Shown: positions 1 to 11,585, counted from the stretch's first letter. The stretch is DNA of 64,000 nt from Liriodendron chinense (GCA_003013855.2 ML058385.1:186001-250000), one strand, 5' to 3'. Numbers and translations are program-made. The notes: generated by a model not told the origin, from the letters alone.

Positions 1-3000
1 TACGTACTTCGATCTTTTCCCATTCGATCACGTGAGCGTCGTCTCTATTGTACTTCCTCAACATCGATACATGAAAAACGTTATGGACGTTTGCTAGCTG
101 CGGGGGCAAGGCCAAGCGATAGGCTACTTCACCAACTCGTTGGAGAATCTGGAATGGCCCGATGAAACGCGGAGCTAACTTTCCCTTCTGTCCGAACCTC
201 AGCATTCCTTTCATAGGCGATATCTTTAAAAATACATGATCCCCTTCTTGGAACTCCAGATTCCGCCGTCGGTTATCTGCATAACTCTTTTGCCTGCTTT
301 GAGCTACTTTTAGGCGCTTCCGAATGATGTCAATCTTTTCTGAGGTAATTTGAACAATTTCCGGCCCAATCAAGCTTCGATCTCCTACTTCAGCCCAACA
401 TTGAGGCGTGCGACAAGGGCGACCATACAGTGCTTCAAATGGTGCCATACCTATACTTGCTTGAAAGCTATTGTTATAAGCAAACTCTGCCAGAGGTAGG
501 TAATCTTCCCAACTTCCCTTAAAGTCCAACACACATGCTCGCAACATATCTTCTAGAATTTGGTTCACACGTTCCGTCTGACCATCCGTCTGTGGGTGGT
601 AAGCTGTACTATACTTGAGCGACGTTCCCATAGCTTGTTGCATCTTTGACCATAATGATGACGTATAGCGTGAATCTCTATCTGATATAATCGATACCGG
701 TACCCCATGTAAACGTACAACTTCTTTCACATACAACTCCGCCAATTCTGATACCTTCGCCGACACTCGGGTCGCGACAAAGTGAGCTGATTTGGTGAGG
801 CGATCTACTATCACCCAAATGGTGTCATGATTCTTTCTCGACTTGGGTAAACCCGTGATGAAGTCCATAGTAATGTGCTCCCACTTCCACGTAGGGATCT
901 CCGGTTGTTTCAACAATCCTCCTGGCTTTTTGTGCTCGGCTTTTACCTGTTGACACGTGAGGCACTTAGATACGTATTCTGCGATCTCTCGCTTCATGTT
1001 GTTCCACCAGTACTGCCTCTTCATGTCCTGATACATCTTCGTGCTCCCCGGGTGAATCGTTAACTTCGAGCGATGTGCTTCGTCCATCACTTCCTTCTTC
1101 AAACTTAGTTTATTTGGCACACATAGACGGTCGCGAAAACGTATGCCTCCATCTGATCCAATTCGCCAATCTACATTTCTTTCATCGGCCATAAATTTTG
1201 TCATTATTTCCTGCAATTCATCGTCTTGGTTCTGAGCATCAATGATTTTACGCATCAATGTCGGTTCTACTACAATATTATTCACTTTCACTACTTGGCT
1301 CCCAATGTTTAATTTTACATCAAAATCTTTTATAAAATTTAGCATTTCCCACTTCTTGAGGATGCAAGACATTGTTGTCTCATGCACCTTCTTCCTACTG
1401 AGGGCATCAGCCACTGCATTAGCTTTCCCAGGGTTATAGCACAACTCTATCTGAAAATCTTTAAGTGTCTCCATCCACCTTCGTTGACGCATATTCAGAT
1501 CTTTCTGCTGAAACAAGTACTTCAGGCTCTTGTGGTCGGTGTTTAACTTGAATTGCTCCCCATACAAATAATGTCTCCAAATCTTCAAGGCAAAGATCAC
1601 AGCTGCTAATTCTAGGTCGTGTGTGGGATAGTTCTGCTCGTGTGGTCTCAATTGGCGAGAGGCATAAGCTATTACCTTATCTGCCTGCATCAATACACAA
1701 CCCAGGCCTGCTCGTGAGGCATCGGTATGGACCACGAATTCTACTCCTTCTTCGGGCAATACTAGAACTGAGGCTGTTGTTAATAATTCTTTTAGTCTTT
1801 GAAAAGCTTCTTCTGCTTTCGTGCTCCAGACAAAGCGAGTATTCTTCCTAGTTAACTCGGTCAAAGGGCGAGCGATCTTTGAGAATTCTTTAATGAAACG
1901 ACGATAGTATCCTGCAAGCCCTAGGAAACTTCGCACTTCGGTGACTGAGGTAGGTTGGATCCATTGGCGGACCGCCTCAACTTTGGACTGGTCGACTGCT
2001 ATCCCATCGCGAGTGACTACATGACCAAGGAACTTCACTTCTTCTTCCCAGAAATCACATTTCTTTAACTTAGCATACAATTGGTTGTCCTTCAGTGTCT
2101 GCATAGCTATTTTTAGATGCTCGGCGTGCTCTTCCTTACTCTTCGAGTATATGAGGATATCATCGATGAAAACAATAACGAATTTATCTAGATAGGGATT
2201 GAATACACGGTTCATCAGGTCCATGAATACTGCTGGGGCATTTGTCAGTCCGAAGGGCATAACAACAAACTCATAATGTCCATACCTCGTTCTGAATGCC
2301 GTTTTGGAAATATCTGCATCTCTCACTCTTAGCTGATGGTACCCGGACCTTAAATCAATCTTCGAAAAGAACTGGGCTCCTCTTAACTGGTCGAAAAGAT
2401 CATCTATGCGCGGAAGAGGATACTTATTCTTAATAGTGGCTTGGTTCAACTTTCTATAATCAATACACAGGCGAAGCGAACCATCCTTTTTCCGTACAAA
2501 GAGGACAGGCGCGGCCCAGGGAGATACACTGGGGCGAATAAATCCTTGCTCTAGGAGTTCTTCTAATTGTTTCTTCAATTCTTGCAATTCTACAGGAGCC
2601 ATGCGGTACACTGCCAATGCTATAGGTGCTGTACCAGGCACGAGATCAATGGCGAAATCTACTTCACGCTTCGGGGGTAGACCAGGAATATCTTGGAATA
2701 CTTCAGGGAATTCAGCTACTATGGGGATTTGGTCGACAGATAGCTCAACCGATTCTCCGACGCACATCAACCGTTCGATTACTTCCTTCTTCTTCTTACC
2801 TTGAAACACTACCGGGTCGTGGCTCGGGAGAGACAATGATATGGTCTTGGCATGGCAATCCAAGTTCACCCGGTGCTTAGAGAGCCAGTCCATTCCCAAG
2901 ATCACGTCGAAGTTCTTCATGTTCAATACAACTAGATTTGCTTCGAATTTAACTCTGCCAATGGTTAAAGGACACCTTCGACATTCCTTTCTTAGTTCTA

Positions 3001-4486
3001 TAATTCGACCGATAGGTGTTGCTATGACCACAGATTCACCTAAGCATTCTACCTTTAAGTTTAATCGAGCCACAACTGATGCAGCAATAAAAGAAATGGA
3101 GGCACCGCTATCAAATAAGACAACTACTGGATCATCGCCGATAAAGATAGTACCTTCGATGGCGCGGGGGTCTTCTTCCATATTATCTGGTGGAGCCATA
3201 GCATAGAGACGTCCTTGTTGCTTTTGGTTTGGATTTGGTGCTTCTCTCTTCTGCATTTGAGGACGGGCTGCTGCAGGTGGTCTGGGTGCTTGATTCTGCT
3301 GTTGTGGTTGACTCCCCTTAGGCTGGGAGGCATTCTTCTCATCTGCAGCCTTCTTGAAACAATTGATGGCCTTGTGTCCTAGCTTCCCGCAGTAGTGACA
3401 GTTGAAGGGGTCCCGGTTCTGTTGCTGATTGGTTGGTGCAAGTCTTGGCCTCTTGTCAGGAATGGAAGGTGGGTTTGGTATTGCTCTGCTTTTCTGGCCT
3501 ACTTGTCTTGTTTGATTTCGTTGCTGGATATAGCGTTCAGTGTCTTTCTCAGCGATCATTGCTCGATCTATGATCTCTTCATAAGTACGCAGCTTCAATA
3601 TGCTAATCTTTGACCGAATACTAGGTCTCAAGCCTTCCTGGAACTTGTGGATCTTGTAGTCCAGGTCTTCTACTGCTGAGGGTAGGTAACTTGACAACTC
3701 GGCGAATTTGTCTTCATATTGGGCTACGGTGAGGTTACCTTGCTCTAGTTTCAGGAATTCCGACATCTTCTCTTTCCTATATGCTTCAGGGAAAAACTTG
3801 TCACAGAACTTGGCATGGAAAGTGTCCCACGTCCACTGGAATCCTTCTGGGACTCTTCTTTTTGCTGCCTGCCACCAAACGTAGGCCGCCCCCTCTAATA
3901 GGTATGTAGCTAGGGTCACTCGGTGTTGCATGGGGCAAGCCAGGGTGTCCAGTGCCTTAGCCACTTGCTTAAGCCAATAATCCGCCTTGGTAGGGTCAGG
4001 GTTTCCATGGAACTTCTCAGGATGTAGCTTCAGGAACTTCTCAATCAGGATGGTTTCTTCAGGAAGCATGAACCGAGGTTGATTTGGCGGAGGAGCCTGT
4101 CTAGGTGCTAGGGGTACTTGAAATGTTTCAGGTTGATTTTGGGGTGTTGGTGTGGTTGTCTGAGTTTCCACTGGAGGCGGAGGTGCGGTTTGAGTAGAGG
4201 TTGGAATCGGAGTTTGGCCAGGGGTCACGATCGTTATCAGTTGTTCGAGGGTGGCCTGGTGTCGGGTTTGTTGCTCATGTTGTTGGGCCTGTTGTTGCTG
4301 AATGATACCGGTGAGACGATCGAGTGCGCCTAACATGGCTTCCCAAGGTTGTAGAGCATTGGAGTTTCCTCCTACTGAAGTCATTGGTGGATTTGTATTA
4401 GGACTCGCAGTGTTAGCCATGGGTGGTGACTCAGGCTGGGGTGAGGCCGCGGGAATGTTTCTTGAAGATTTCCTCTTAGGGGCCAT
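1..4486 (-). CDS. gag-pol polyprotein of the Tekay-like element (3' end off window)
   Basis: About 1495 codons are open from the ATG at 4486-4484 to the left edge, and I read through them without meeting a stop. Domains in order: proline/glutamine-rich gag N-terminus, gag core near 4060-3560, a CX2CX4HX4C zinc knuckle near 3402-3361, an aspartic protease with DSGAS near 3115-3101, reverse transcriptase with the FIDD form of the catalytic box near 2175-2160, RNase H, an HHCC integrase zinc finger near 1080-920, and the integrase core from about 870 to 550. The integrase C-terminal module sits at 240-60. A chromodomain would be expected beyond the edge. The family's polyprotein is about 1500-1600 residues, so only a short tail is missing. 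Gag and pol share one frame, as usual in this lineage. The start is the first ATG after the leader and opens a basic, lysine/arginine-rich stretch. Confidence 0.88.
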   Translation of the reverse strand, partial: MAPKRKSSRNIPAASPQPESPPMANTASPNTNPPMTSVGGNSNALQPWEAMLGALDRLTGIIQQQQAQQHEQQTRHQATLEQLITIVTPGQTPIPTSTQTAPPPPVETQTTTPTPQNQPETFQVPLAPRQAPPPNQPRFMLPEETILIEKFLKLHPEKFHGNPDPTKADYWLKQVAKALDTLACPMQHRVTLATYLLEGAAYVWWQAAKRRVPEGFQWTWDTFHAKFCDKFFPEAYRKEKMSEFLKLEQGNLTVAQYEDKFAELSSYLPSAVEDLDYKIHKFQEGLRPSIRSKISILKLRTYEEIIDRAMIAEKDTERYIQQRNQTRQVGQKSRAIPNPPSIPDKRPRLAPTNQQQNRDPFNCHYCGKLGHKAINCFKKAADEKNASQPKGSQPQQQNQAPRPPAAARPQMQKREAPNPNQKQQGRLYAMAPPDNMEEDPRAIEGTIFIGDDPVVVLFDSGASISFIAASVVARLNLKVECLGESVVIATPIGRIIELRKECRRCPLTIGRVKFEANLVVLNMKNFDVILGMDWLSKHRVNLDCHAKTISLSLPSHDPVVFQGKKKKEVIERLMCVGESVELSVDQIPIVAEFPEVFQDIPGLPPKREVDFAIDLVPGTAPIALAVYRMAPVELQELKKQLEELLEQGFIRPSVSPWAAPVLFVRKKDGSLRLCIDYRKLNQATIKNKYPLPRIDDLFDQLRGAQFFSKIDLRSGYHQLRVRDADISKTAFRTRYGHYEFVVMPFGLTNAPAVFMDLMNRVFNPYLDKFVIVFIDDILIYSKSKEEHAEHLKIAMQTLKDNQLYAKLKKCDFWEEEVKFLGHVVTRDGIAVDQSKVEAVRQWIQPTSVTEVRSFLGLAGYYRRFIKEFSKIARPLTELTRKNTRFVWSTKAEEAFQRLKELLTTASVLVLPEEGVEFVVHTDASRAGLGCVLMQADKVIAYASRQLRPHEQNYPTHDLELAAVIFALKIWRHYLYGEQFKLNTDHKSLKYLFQQKDLNMRQRRWMETLKDFQIELCYNPGKANAVADALSRKKVHETTMSCILKKWEMLNFIKDFDVKLNIGSQVVKVNNIVVEPTLMRKIIDAQNQDDELQEIMTKFMADERNVDWRIGSDGGIRFRDRLCVPNKLSLKKEVMDEAHRSKLTIHPGSTKMYQDMKRQYWWNNMKREIAEYVSKCLTCQQVKAEHKKPGGLLKQPEIPTWKWEHITMDFITGLPKSRKNHDTIWVIVDRLTKSAHFVATRVSAKVSELAELYVKEVVRLHGVPVSIISDRDSRYTSSLWSKMQQAMGTSLKYSTAYHPQTDGQTERVNQILEDMLRACVLDFKGSWEDYLPLAEFAYNNSFQASIGMAPFEALYGRPCRTPQCWAEVGDRSLIGPEIVQITSEKIDIIRKRLKVAQSRQKSYADNRRRNLEFQEGDHVFLKISPMKGMLRFGQKGKLAPRFIGPFQILQRVGEVAYRLALPPQLANVHNVFHVSMLRKYNRDDAHVIEWEKIEVR

Positions 4487-5318
4487 CAAGCTGAAAATAA
4501 GTGTTCTATAGGTTAGACGTCACTTCTAAGGTGAAAACTAATGAACTCAAATCAGAAAGTTAGAGTTAGAGGTTCACCTAGCTCGTAGTTTGGGAATCTG
4601 ATACCCAGGACCTGATCGCGCTCTCGGATTTTTTTCTCTCAAACCGGAAGTCCTTTTCCTCTGAAATTTGGAGGGTAGATAGATGATTATGTGGGGAATA
4701 CCTCAAATTTTTTTAAGAATACAAATCTCATGATAAAGTATAGTTCTGACCCCCACAAGTCTGAAAAACGTAACAGATCAGCAGACTTTTACACAACATA
4801 TGTGCTATTGCCAGAATTTTCCTGATTTAATTAAAGATTGGATTGATCTGAAATTTTATACAGATACTGGGAACTGAGTTAGGAATCTCCAGAAAAATTT
4901 ATAAAATTTTCTGAGATCTAAAAATACATTTTCTAATGTCAGAATTACAGATGGGTCTAAAAATCTGCTCTAATTGAAATAATTAGAAATAAAATAGTTA
5001 CTCCTAATTATTTATGGAGAAAATTCACAAGATTCAATGAATCAATGATTCAAATATGGGGAATAGATGAGAGCCCCAAATATTTTAAAAAAAATGAAAA
5101 TTTCTTTCCAAAAAATCCTAAAATATTGAGATTTCTAAGTTCCACGACTACGCTAGTAAATTTTCAAGGAACCTAAGTGTGGGTCTCTAAGTTCATAACA
5201 TTACATACCATTAATAGGATTGAATCTAAATGATTTGTCTCTAGTCATTGGGGACCTAAGCCCTAAGATGAGTTAATTCTGATATGGATTTAGGCTTCTC
5301 GCCCAGAGGTCCCATTTT
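4487..5318 (-). other. untranslated leader of the Tekay-like element
   Basis: This is 0.8 kb of A+T-rich sequence between the primer-binding site and the gag start. I see no coding sequence in it. It should be the packaging leader of the genomic RNA. Confidence 0.7.
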
Positions 5319-5330
5319 GCTCTGATACCA
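5319..5330 (-). other. primer-binding site, initiator tRNA-Met type
   Basis: The minus strand reads TGGTATCAGAGC three bases after the LTR ends in ACA. This is the usual plant Ty3/copia site complementary to the 3' end of initiator methionine tRNA. It fixes the inner LTR boundary and the element's orientation. Confidence 0.9.
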
Positions 5331-6836
5331 ACTTGTAACACCCCAAGATTTCGGCTCCCGTGTACATCACGACGGCCGAATTCCCAAGGTTATTTGGAAT
5401 GTGTGAGGGTTATACCCCTTACATAATTTTCACACAAACATGCACATTTCATACTATTTGGAAAATCAAAAGCAAGATGGTGAAACCAAACTTATATATT
5501 ATTTCATTAACTAAACCAAATCATCAAACCATGTAACCATCATTCATTTAAACATCATGTTCATAACTACGTCCTCCCATTGGGACTTATTACAATTTCA
5601 AATATTAAATAAATGCTAGAACTATGAATGATTATGCGGTCTCGTCTTCCACCATCTGCTCCCACGAGCCATCATAATCGTCTCCTTGAGGCTCGGGCTC
5701 CTGAGGATCGTTACCTACATGTTCTAAATTATTTCCACAAAACACCGTCAAAAGCGGCATAGTGAAGAACTACTTTAAGGTTAGAAATAATAATTGCATA
5801 AAAATCATAACAAAACATCCATTACTCTTTCTTAATGCAATGCATGATAATGCATGACCCAGCGTAGGAATCCTTAGACATGCCGCCAGGGGTTTTGGGA
5901 CACGCAAGCCCATAATTTTGCCCGACCACGTGAGAAACGGGACACTCATAGCCCAAATCCACACGTGACAGTGTATGGGAGAAGTAGGACGCTCTAGCCT
6001 ATTCTCAAATCCATACACCCACATGGAGCCACGTGCATGCATGAGTTAGCCATTCTTTATTATTATTTCCAATTTACACCAAGCCACTTATCGTCTAACC
6101 AACCTTTGGTACCACCACATCCTTCCTTATGGTTCATCACTCATCAAAATAGTCGTAACCGACGCATCACATCCCAGGATGGCGGCCCGTACTATTAAGC
6201 TTCATAACAACCATACTCAACTATCGTCTTATGGAGATCCTTAACAACTTTAGGAATAATAATAATAATAGTAAATATAATAATAGTAGTAGTAATAAAT
6301 GGATTTAACAACCACTTAATCGGGCGATCTTGATACCACCACCACAGATCAGGGTGGCCACTTAACCGGACAAGCTAAAAACATCGTCTCAGGTTAGGGC
6401 AACCTCTTAACCGGGTGTTCCGATATTCATCACCACAGATCAGGGTCCATCCATATATATATAAAAGGAATATATATAGCAATATAAGAATCTCCATTAG
6501 ACAATCACAACCATTCTTTATACAGTATAGAAAGAAAGGTGGTCCCTTTAAAGCTGGTTACACAAATCTCTTATGTGCAACAAACATAATTATATTCCTT
6601 ACTAGTTCTTTAAGTCCAATGAATATCCTCATCACCATGAGATTGAAAAAAAAGTATCTAAAAGCATTCATATATAGCTAATTAAGGAGAGAATAAATAA
6701 ACACATGTAAACAAAAACACATAAGAATTATGAACCTACAAAACATAAAATTATTAATCCAATCTTAAAGGAGTTCTCACCTTATGATCTTCGACTTATT
6801 AGAGATACAAGATGATGAAATAATGGCAAGATGGTA

Positions 6837-6838
<2 letters not shown>

Positions 6839-6892
<54 letters not shown>

Positions 6893-6914
6893 TCTCTTTC
6901 TCTCTCCCTCTCTC
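6839..6914. repeat. (CT)n/(GA)n microsatellite in the LTR
   Basis: A nearly pure CT run on the plus strand with some TTTCTC interruptions at its right end. On the element's sense strand it is a GAGA tract just after the predicted start of transcription. Confidence 0.95.
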
Positions 6915-6954
6915 AAATTCGTGGGTGGGAGTCACCTTTGGCTAAGAGGGGCCC

Positions 6955-6963
6955 TATATATAG
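6955..6963 (-). promoter_or_regulatory. TATA box of the Tekay-like LTR
   Basis: The minus strand reads CTATATATAGGG, about 1.15 kb into the LTR. Transcription would be expected to start near 6925-6930, so the GA-repeat at 6914-6839 would form the start of the transcript. Inferred from sequence alone. Confidence 0.5.
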
Positions 6964-8105
6964 AGGTAGGGTTGGAATTAGGGTTTGGAGGTGCGTAGTA
7001 GAAATATGGAGAGGGATGTGCACGCGGGGTCTTGTGTAACAACCTCTCAAGGTAGGTTTCTCAAATCTTAATATTCTGATATTTTTGATCGATTTCAATC
7101 CGTTAATCTTATCAAGCTCGAAAAGTAGAGTTAGAATACGTAAATTTCTTGATAATCCGCATTCTAGATTGGCCGATCCTTAAAAATGGTCTAACGGGTG
7201 CTAAAATGGGCTATATCTCAATTAACGGTCTACGCTTGATGATCAGGGCCCAAATTTTGAAAAAGTATGTAGTCATGATAGGCAAACAATTGTACAAAGT
7301 TTAGTGGTTGATTGATGGTGAGAAATGCCTAGATCTGAAATTCCAACTTTTGGCGGAAAAGGAAGGGGCTGGCTTTGTGGTTTAACGGTGTAGGATTATA
7401 GATCGAGGTCCAAATTTTGTGTAAACTCGTAGTCATATGAGTATAATGGGTGGTCCAAATTTGAAAAGCGATTGATGGTGAGGAGTGGGTAAATTGAAAG
7501 GTTCAAATTTGAGAAGAGTTGGTAACTCGTTAATTTCTAGAACGGGATAATTTCGCACATAAGAAAGAGGCTTATCAATGTGGGGCAATCAAATCACACT
7601 ATTGGTCCATGATAAAGATGATCCAAGTCACTCATATGAAGAAAAATATTCGACTACGACTAACCATCTACTTTCCTCACTCGATGGACATGAAAATCAA
7701 GGGTTAAGGCCTGATTTGACAATTGGACCACTTCTACTATGATTTAAGGGCTGAAATTTGATGTGTATGGTTAATATGTGTCCAAAAGCTCAAATTCAAG
7801 ATTTTGCGTTTTAATGATCGCTAGAAACATGCGTACTTAAAAATGGTCAGTTAACTTAAGTTTAACTAATGGCATTTTTGTAATTTTTGTAAATATTCGA
7901 GTTTAACGAAATCTAACTCTTCTATATTGTTAATGAGGTCATTCTAAGCAACTTTAATAAAGGGTACTCCATACGATCTCCTACGGATGTCCTGTTATTT
8001 GAATTTTAATATCAATGGCCAGTATTTAATATAAAAAAAAAAAAAAAAAATAGAAATAAATTTCAGAAAATTTTAAAATAATTACGGTAAATTCGGGGCG
8101 TTACA

Positions 8106-8925
8106 CTTTACGCTTTTGGTTGGCCACTTCGGCTCTCCTAGCTACCTCGGGTACCAAATTCATGGTCGCCGGTCCAACAATAGGGGGAGAATCTCAACCT
8201 TCCTATGCGTTACTACCGGAAACGGTCCCATAAACCTGAGGGGAATTATGTATGGTTGGCCATGATCAGCGGCACGTAATGTAACCCTCTTTTTCTTCGC
8301 TTCTATACCACTAAGTCTATACACAAGGAATCAAATTATACACCTTTTTCATGTTCCTTGTGGCGCTACCATAGTAATAGGAGCTGTAGGTCTCATGCAT
8401 GAGGTTGGCCCGCAGGACTTTTTAAATTTTCTGTCATTAGGGTTATTCTCTCTGCTTCTTGTAAAGCATTTGCCCATAAAGTCTTCATTGACTTGTAAGG
8501 GAATTCTTGTTCGGGGAGCTCTTTAATTGGCTCTCAGCGCTTTGGCTTCATCATGCTTGAGCATTTATCAATAATCATCTTTTTCGTGATTCTGACATTT
8601 CTCTTTCCGACCTTCCTTTCTTTATATATATGTAATCACTTTACCTTCCTAAATCTTATTTCAAGAACAAAAGCCGCATTTGACGGCAATAAAGGTCTTT
8701 CGGAAGGAGAGATCCGTATCATTTCACTTTTTTGATAATCTCTAATAACTGTCTCTTCAAATCAACTTCTTTTAGAAACTTCGATCAGAGGAGGATCATG
8801 CTTCATGAGCTTTTCATTATTTTCTTTTGGAACTATATTGACGTCTACATCATTGATGCTTGTGTCTTGACTATTCCTGCCCCTTTTTATTCAATGAAGG
8901 CTTGTTCATACGAGGATTCTGGCGA
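8106..8925 (-). other. 3' non-coding tail of element A
   Basis: There is no intact reading frame. In the minus direction 8926-8520 resembles the stretch after integrase in relative D (54420-54839), which supports its assignment to A. From 8106 to about 8400 I recognise nothing. Confidence 0.45.
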
Positions 8926-9609
8926 TCAAAATATTCTACCTTCGCCTTCATGAATAATATTTCTTGATAAATCAACCATTAAATAAGATGGCAATTCCTT
9001 TTTCGTCCTGATCTGCAATTCTATATGCCCCACTGAAAAAGACTTCAATGACAACATATGGGCCACCCTATTTAGATTCGAATTTTCCCCGTCTTGTGGA
9101 TCATTATAATAGGTCTTTTGAGCATTATGACCAAGTCTCACTTTTTGAAAGATAGGTGCTTCACTATCTTATTGAAGGAAGCAGATATTCATGCTTGATA
9201 TAATTGCAAGCGTTACTGTGCCACAAGTCTTTTTTCATCTAGTATATCCAACTTTCTCAATCAAAGTTTTGCATTTTTAACTTCTATAATTCCCTGATGT
9301 ATTACCACCCTTAAGAAGCGACTTGTATTTCGATTAGGAGTATACTGAGTATGGTGCATCTTTTGTGGTCGTACGATGCGTTGCATAATAAGCGCATAAT
9401 GTTTCTTATAGTTTATCATCCCAATCCATTTTATTTCCGTTCACCCATTTCTTCAATATCTTGACGACTATTTTACTAAATGCCTCCACCAATCCATTTG
9501 CCGCTGGATAATATGGCGTGGAATAAGAATGCTTTATACTGAACTTTTGGCACAACTTGTCCATATTTTTATTTCTGAATGATGCGCCGTCGTCTATAAT
9601 AATTTTCTG
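8926..9609 (-). pseudogene. integrase remnant of element A
   Basis: Reading leftwards from about 9609, the frame carries the integrase-core stretch with FRNKNMDKLCQKF and then a proline-tyrosine-alanine-asparagine segment before the catalytic glutamate region. It shares these with element D at 53738-53880. A further piece at 9141-8926 contains GHIELQIR, matching D near 54315. Between the two pieces the frame is broken. Only the C-terminal half of integrase is present. The remnant joins upstream sequence at a deletion point near 9610. Confidence 0.7.
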
Positions 9610-9857
9610 CAACTTTCTTCTTCTGAAAGCGAACCTACTTGTTGTTCTGTAGGACCTGTCTGAGGAATCCTGTTGATCATATTTACTTATGCAGCCTTTG
9701 AAGATGGCCCCCGCCTTAAAAAAATTTTCACGTTTCTGAATAGTTATGGGCATTGATATCCCTTTGCCATTATTAAAGCTGGTCGGTTCTTCGCAATCGA
9801 AACCTATCGACTGCATTATCTTTCTACTCACTAGGCTATACCGCCCAAGTTCTTCTA
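9610..9857 (-). pseudogene. protease-RT linker remnant of element A
   Basis: The minus strand contains QSIGFDCEEPTSFNNGKGI, matching the start of element D (50862-50905) in sequence and order. It is open for the 80 or so codons up to the deletion junction. On its 5' side it was cut by the Sirevirus-like solo LTR (duplication GGTTT). Confidence 0.65.
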
Positions 9858-9951
9858 GGTTTTGAAATTGCGTCGGGTGGTCTAACACAACACCCTAAGC
9901 ACACGTGCGAAAGCTTAAGGAGCAACTAGAATTATGGCTAAGTCCTAGAGG

Positions 9952-9959
9952 AAGGGGGG

Positions 9960-9991
<32 letters not shown>
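9952..9991. repeat. long G-tract in the solo LTR
   Basis: About 40 bases that are nearly all G, interrupted only by an A. A similar tract sits near the same LTR end in both LTRs of element C. Exact length may be affected by sequencing slippage. Confidence 0.9.
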
Positions 9992-11306
9992 TGATTAGGA
10001 CCTTTTAAAATCTTTTCACCTACTTAACAAACTTAGCAAATCAAACTACGTAAGCAATTAACACTTCGGCTTCCAAGCCTAAGTGGGTCTAATTAAAAGA
10101 CTAGCAAATGATAAGTGCAAACAACAACCTAGTCTAATCAACACATGTGGACTATAGAGGAGGGATCAAGAAATGCTCAAGTCAACATGAGGTAGTGAAA
10201 GTACATCTTGTGAGTGTGGAGGTGCCTATTAAGTGCCTAGCATGCATTCCTAACTAAGCATTCATAATTAACCAATTAAACACAATGCATAAAGAGAAAT
10301 GTGTTCAAGAATAATCACAAACACAATGATGTATAGTGGTTCGACTACTTGTCTACTCTACTCCCGGTTTAAGCACTCAACCCCTTTGAGCACACCGGCA
10401 TTCACTGGGGAGTTTAAATCTGGTTCCTCCCAACCAAGGTGTTTTAACTCGGATCCACCCAACCGGGAGTTTACAGGTTCCTCCCAACCTACACGTTTGC
10501 ACCTGTGTTGATGGCTCCCCCTTGGAGACTTTGTTTAGGCCCGACTAACGTGCCCAGGAACCACTAAAGTCCTTGAATTTAGGCCTGGCAAACGAGCCAA
10601 GGGGTGCTTAACAGCCCCTAGTCTTTAGGTCGACAAATAGGCCAAGGAACGACTAACGTCCCTAGATTTTAGGCCGACAACAGGCCAAGGATCGGCAAAC
10701 GACTCTAGTTCGAGTTTGTTAAACAAACTCTACACTCAACTCCCACAGGGAATTGAGTGAATGGACTCTTAACAAGACAACTTTACTTGTCGGATTGAGC
10801 CCCTATATAGCGCCACTTTGGGTTGCTTCTTCTCGCTCTCCCGTGCTTGAATCAGCTCCTCTTGTGCTCCCCCGATCTTTGATGTCGTTGATTTGCCAAA
10901 GCTTCAACTCCAAGATTAGCTACCTTGCATGTGATGCTCCAATGGAGATGCCCAAGGTGCTAGGGAATGGTGAAACCTCTACAAATGGTAGGAAATAGGT
11001 TTCCTAGAGGAATACACCTATTTGGACTCCTAGGTAGTTTTAAACAAGGGATTTAATTATCATCAAGGTGTCTAAACCCTAGGAATCAAGAGGGAACAAG
11101 TCCATTCTCAAGATGCCATTGAATGGCCCAAGCTTGTGATGAAAACACAAGGAGAATGACTTGATTTGGGTTTGGGATAGAGCCTCTAATGGTCTCTAGC
11201 AATGGTGGCTTATATCTCCTCAAAATTCACTCTTTTTGCTCAAAAACGAATCCCCCATCTTAAATAGATTTTCTTAAATGGTAAAAAAAGGGCAGATTCG
11301 CGTATC

Positions 11307-11585
11307 TCCGATTGATCGGAAAAAGGTCCGATTGATCGGAGACCTATCCGATTGATAAAAAATCAGTCCAATGAATTCTCTGGAAGATATTTCGATTGAT
11401 CAGAAACATGGTCCGATTGATCAGACTGACCCCTTCCGATGGATCGGAAGACTGTCCGGTTGATCAGAAATATGTCCAGTGGATTTTCAAGTTTGTTGGA
11501 ACAATTTCTGATTGATCGAAACTTCGGTCTGATTGATCGGAGTCCTATCTGAGCCAATGTCCGATTGATCCGATCAATCAGAAAC
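11307..11585. repeat. array of near-palindromes TCCGATTGATCGGA
   Basis: About ten copies or variants of the 14-mer TCCGATTGATCGGA are spread over 280 bp, spaced 15-45 bp apart. Examples lie near 11308, 11328, 11413, 11436 and 11561. Each is close to self-complementary. They lie within the solo LTR, toward the sense-strand U3 side. Confidence 0.85.

Larger units (their letters stand above)
1..8105 (-). mobile_element. Ty3/gypsy chromovirus, Tekay/Del-like, right part (5' LTR, leader, gag-pol)
   Basis: Read on the minus strand, the order is LTR (8105 to 5334), primer-binding site, 0.8-kb leader and one long gag-pol frame that leaves the window at base 1. The order gag, protease, RT, RNase H, integrase is that of Ty3/gypsy elements. 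The integrase tail with a GPF-type module just before the edge is that of chromoviruses. The 3' LTR lies outside the window, so LTR divergence and the matching target duplication cannot be checked. The five bases next to the outer LTR end are CTTTA (8106-8110) and should recur beyond the other LTR. No disabling change was seen, so this is probably the youngest insertion in the window; it lies against the tail of old Tat element A. Confidence 0.9.
5334..8105 (-). repeat. 5' LTR of the Tekay-like element (2772 bp)
   Basis: The plus strand begins TGTAACACCCC and ends GGGGCGTTACA, so the LTR has TG/CA ends and an imperfect 11-bp terminal inverted repeat. The inner end abuts the primer-binding site. 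In the sense (minus) direction it has a TATA box at 6963-6955 and then a GA-rich stretch; an A-run lies at 8031-8050 near the outer end. It contains no convincing gene. The short frames within it are unrelated to known proteins. Confidence 0.88.

Noticed and set aside
875..4511. Plus-strand frames of 60-121 codons in 875-4511
   Set aside because: They are antisense to the continuous gag-pol frame of the Tekay-like element.
11307..11585. CRISPR-like appearance of the palindrome array
   Set aside because: Plant DNA, irregular spacing, no cas genes; the repeats lie within an LTR.
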